Shown here one piece after another: positions 61,696 to 64,000 of a stretch of DNA of 64,000 nucleotides. The stretch spans positions 372,001 to 436,000 of the forward strand of contig CAILMF010000054.1 of assembly GCA_903835235.1 (NCBI GenBank), read 5' to 3'. The DNA comes from an uncultured Rhodospirillales bacterium (lineage in GTDB: Bacteria; Pseudomonadota; Alphaproteobacteria; Acetobacterales; Acetobacteraceae). Each line of letters starts with the position of its first letter. The stretch's first letter is position 1. The translations under genes and the position numbers were made by a program. A model generated the notes under the pieces. The model saw nothing but the letters and a program-made list of their open reading frames with translations. It ran no database searches and had not been told where the DNA came from.

Positions 61696-64000
61696 TGCGC
61701 GCTGCCCTGCGACGCCTCCGTCTGGCACCCCTGCTGCTCGCACTGGCGGCCTGCGAGACCCCGCCGGCCTCGGTGTTCATCGACCGCTCGGTCGATGCCG
61801 TGGTCGGCGAGGCCGCCGGCAGCAATGCCCGCGGCGAGACCTGTACCGTTGTGCCCTTCGCCGCTCCGCCGCTGGATGCCCCGGTGCTGCGGTCGCGGGA
61901 GATTTTCTGCGGCGGCTGGACCCAGCCAGCGGCCCGCGTGGTGGAATTGGCGGGCGGCGACACCAGTCCAGAAGCATTGCTCCGGTTGGCCAATGGCGGG
62001 CTGTGGCGCAGTGCGCTGGCGGAGCGGCTGGCCTGCGAGCCGGCCGAAGCGCTGGGCGGTGCGACGCCTGGCGCGCTGCTGCGCTGCGTCCGCCGCCGTG
62101 GTGGCTGGCCGCAGGTTGCCGTGGTCATGGCGCAGCCTGGCGGCCCGGTACTGGTGGATGGCCTGGCCGCCAGCCTGCCGGTGGTGGAGCGGTTGCTGGC
62201 CAGCGGGCCCGCCGGTGGCGCAACCGCCTCGACCGCCGGCGCGGCCCGGTCCCAGGCGATGCAAGCGGCGGTGTCGCGCTTGGCCGGCCGGGCCTACGGC
62301 GCCGCCGACGTTTCCCGGTACGAGCAGTTGATGGCGCTGGGGCGCGACCTGAACCAGGCGGAGAATTTCGCCGCCTCGGAGGAAGCCTACCGCGCCGCGC
62401 TCTCGATCCAGCAGCGCGTTGTCGGCGCCGACAATGCCAACACCGTCGGCCCTCTGCTGAACCTGGCGCTCAGTCTTTCCAACCAGGGCCGCTTTCCGCA
62501 GGCCAAGGCGCTGTTCGCCCAGGCCGCCGCGCTGGCGCCACAGGCCGCTGACCCGGCGGCAGGGGCACGGTTGCTGCATTATCGCGGCCTGGATGCGCTG
62601 AACCAGGGCGATACCGACGCCACCCTGCCGCTGCTGGACCAGGCCGAGGCTGCCTACGCCCGCACCGCCCCGGCCGCCTTCGTCTCATTGAACCGGGCCT
62701 TTGCCGACCAGGCGATGGCGGAGGCGCTGACCTTCGACAGCCTGGCGCAGTCGGCCCTGCTCGGCGTGGCGGAGGTCCGACGCTATCGCGGCATCGCCCT
62801 GGCCCGGCTTGGCCAGACCGAGGCGGGGCTGGAGCAGTTGCGGAGCGCCCGCAACCTGCTGCGCGCCGCCGGGTTGGAAAGCGGCCTGCTGGTCGGCCGC
62901 AGCCTGCGCAGCCAAGGCAGCCTGATGGAGGATGATGACCGCCAGGACCTGGCAGCGCGGCTGCTGACAGCCTCGGCGGCGCGGTTCTCGGAGGCCATGC
63001 CAGGTGAGCGACCGGAGGCCATGACGCTGTTCCTGGCCGGCGGGCGCCAGTTGCGCATCGGCCAGCGGGCCGCGGCGCTGGCCTCCTTTCGCTCGGCCGA
63101 ACGTCTGCTGCGGATGCATCAGGCCGGCCTGCCGGTGGCGGTGGTGCTGCCCTACCTGGACGCGCTGGCGGCCGAGGCCGCCGCCAACCCGGACAAGGCC
63201 GCCGCCCTTCAGGTGGAGATGTTCGAGGCGGTGCAGTCGACCCGTCGGGAGGTGACGAGCCGGCTGGTCGAGCAGGCGGCCGCCCGGCTCAGCGCCGCCG
63301 GCGGCAACAGCCGTGTGGCCGCTGCGGTACGCCGGATGCAGGACGCCGACCGCGATGTGCGGGCATTGCTGACCGAGCGCGACATGGGCGCGCGCGGTGG
63401 CACGGCGGCGATGGACGCCCGCATCGCCGCCGCCCAGGCGACCCGCAACGAGGCCGAGGCGGAAGTGCTGGCCGCGGCGCCCGGCTACCGCCAGCTGCTG
63501 CAGGCCACGGTCGCGGCGCCGGCCACGGCCGCGGTGCTGCAGCCGAAGGAAGTGCTGGTCAGCATGGTCGTCGGCCGGGACCACGGCCATGTCTTTGCCT
63601 TGCGCGCCAATGGCCAGGTGCTGGCAGCACGGCTGGACCTGGGCGAAGCGGCCATTGCCGCGCTGGTGGCCCGGGTGCGGCGCGGCGTTACCGTGGACAA
63701 CAGCGGCACCCCCCCGGCCTTCGACCAGGCGGCGGCAGCAGCGCTGTACGCCGCGGTGCTGGGCCCGCTGGCCCCGGCCCTGGCCGAGGCCGAAAGCCTG
63801 CTGGTGGTGGCCGATGGGCCGCTGCTTTCGATCCCCTTCGGCCTGCTGCTGACCGGGCCGGCCAGCCCGGACAACCTGGCGGCGGCACCCTGGCTGCTGC
63901 GGCGCTACGCGGTGGTGCACGTGCCCTCGGCGCAGACGGTGGTGACCCTGCGCGGCAGCCGGGGCGGCGGCGCCTCGGCCGCGGCCAATCCCTACATCGG
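61695..64000 (+). CDS. TPR-CHAT lipoprotein (3' end outside window)
   Basis: An open frame of 768 codons that runs off the right edge. It begins MRAALRRLRLAPLLLALAAC, a lipoprotein signal with the acylated cysteine at residue 20. TPR-like helices lie near 208-290 (AASEEAYRAALSIQQRVVGA; LLNLALSLSNQGRFPQAKAL), and more helical repeats continue to about 560. From about 615 it matches the first part of a CHAT (caspase/separase-like) peptidase domain: VLVSMVVGRDHGHVFALRANG, LLVVADGPLLSIPFGLLL and RRYAVVHVPSAQTVVTLR. The catalytic His and Cys would lie beyond the window. Its ATG overlaps the TpsA stop (TGATG). Confidence 0.88.
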   Translation, partial: MRAALRRLRLAPLLLALAACETPPASVFIDRSVDAVVGEAAGSNARGETCTVVPFAAPPLDAPVLRSREIFCGGWTQPAARVVELAGGDTSPEALLRLANGGLWRSALAERLACEPAEALGGATPGALLRCVRRRGGWPQVAVVMAQPGGPVLVDGLAASLPVVERLLASGPAGGATASTAGAARSQAMQAAVSRLAGRAYGAADVSRYEQLMALGRDLNQAENFAASEEAYRAALSIQQRVVGADNANTVGPLLNLALSLSNQGRFPQAKALFAQAAALAPQAADPAAGARLLHYRGLDALNQGDTDATLPLLDQAEAAYARTAPAAFVSLNRAFADQAMAEALTFDSLAQSALLGVAEVRRYRGIALARLGQTEAGLEQLRSARNLLRAAGLESGLLVGRSLRSQGSLMEDDDRQDLAARLLTASAARFSEAMPGERPEAMTLFLAGGRQLRIGQRAAALASFRSAERLLRMHQAGLPVAVVLPYLDALAAEAAANPDKAAALQVEMFEAVQSTRREVTSRLVEQAAARLSAAGGNSRVAAAVRRMQDADRDVRALLTERDMGARGGTAAMDARIAAAQATRNEAEAEVLAAAPGYRQLLQATVAAPATAAVLQPKEVLVSMVVGRDHGHVFALRANGQVLAARLDLGEAAIAALVARVRRGVTVDNSGTPPAFDQAAAAALYAAVLGPLAPALAEAESLLVVADGPLLSIPFGLLLTGPASPDNLAAAPWLLRRYAVVHVPSAQTVVTLRGSRGGGASAAANPYI

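Overview
The window is very GC-rich, densely coding DNA from what is most likely a Roseomonas-like member of the Acetobacteraceae (Alphaproteobacteria). That placement is inferred from gene content: a dusB-ntrB-ntrC-ntrY-ntrX block beside a fused ispDF gene, an SOS box of the alphaproteobacterial form GTTC-N7-GTTC between uvrA and ssb, a CheZ-like protein ending in DQAEIDRLMAF, and seven TctC/Bug-type periplasmic binding proteins. No tRNA, rRNA, CRISPR array, insertion sequence or prophage was recognised.

Layout. 1-6.5 kb: housekeeping genes (yajC, a superoxide dismutase, a squalene/phytoene synthase-family gene, a small secreted protein, divergent uvrA and ssb). 6.5-17.1 kb: a long minus-strand gene series read from 16.1 kb down to 6.5 kb: glutathione-dependent formaldehyde dehydrogenase, FHA-SpoIIE phosphatase, a thiolase-fold protein with a DUF35 partner, enoyl-CoA hydratase, a double-domain class III CoA-transferase and three tandem TctC proteins, mostly with 1-4 base overlaps; a further TctC gene diverges from its head. 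17.1-27.3 kb: DUF3597 protein, amidohydrolase, DUF1932 dehydrogenase, DUF1028 protein, and a minus-strand operon TctC-crotonase-HyuA-HyuB with another TctC divergent from it. 27.3-31.4 kb: CheZ-like protein facing a TctC / alpha-beta hydrolase / carboxyltransferase operon. 31.5-36.8 kb: a GH8 glycosidase with a striking leader hairpin, a degenerate receiver protein, an OmpR-type regulator and a PAS histidine kinase. 36.9-52.9 kb: a thiolase, ispDF, the dusB-ntr operon, then D-amino-acid aminotransferase, HAD phosphatase, hfq, hflX, an inositol-monophosphatase-family gene, an SRPBCC protein and a pirin. 53-64 kb: mazG, a membrane protein of unknown function, then a two-partner secretion locus (TpsB transporter, 1562-residue TpsA exoprotein) followed with a 1-base overlap by a TPR-CHAT lipoprotein that runs off the window.

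How the parts work together. The catabolic blocks pair periplasmic capture of carboxylates (TctC) with CoA chemistry (CoA-transferase, crotonases, thiolases, carboxyltransferase) or with ATP-dependent amide-ring opening (HyuAB). No TctA/TctB membrane subunits are present, so the binding proteins must share a transporter encoded elsewhere or act as sensors. The nitrogen-regulation block (NtrBC, NtrYX) runs into a translation and stress block (hfq, hflX). The most unusual assembly is the TpsB-TpsA-CHAT lipoprotein trio at the right end, which may be a secreted beta-helix protein with its own caspase-like peptidase.
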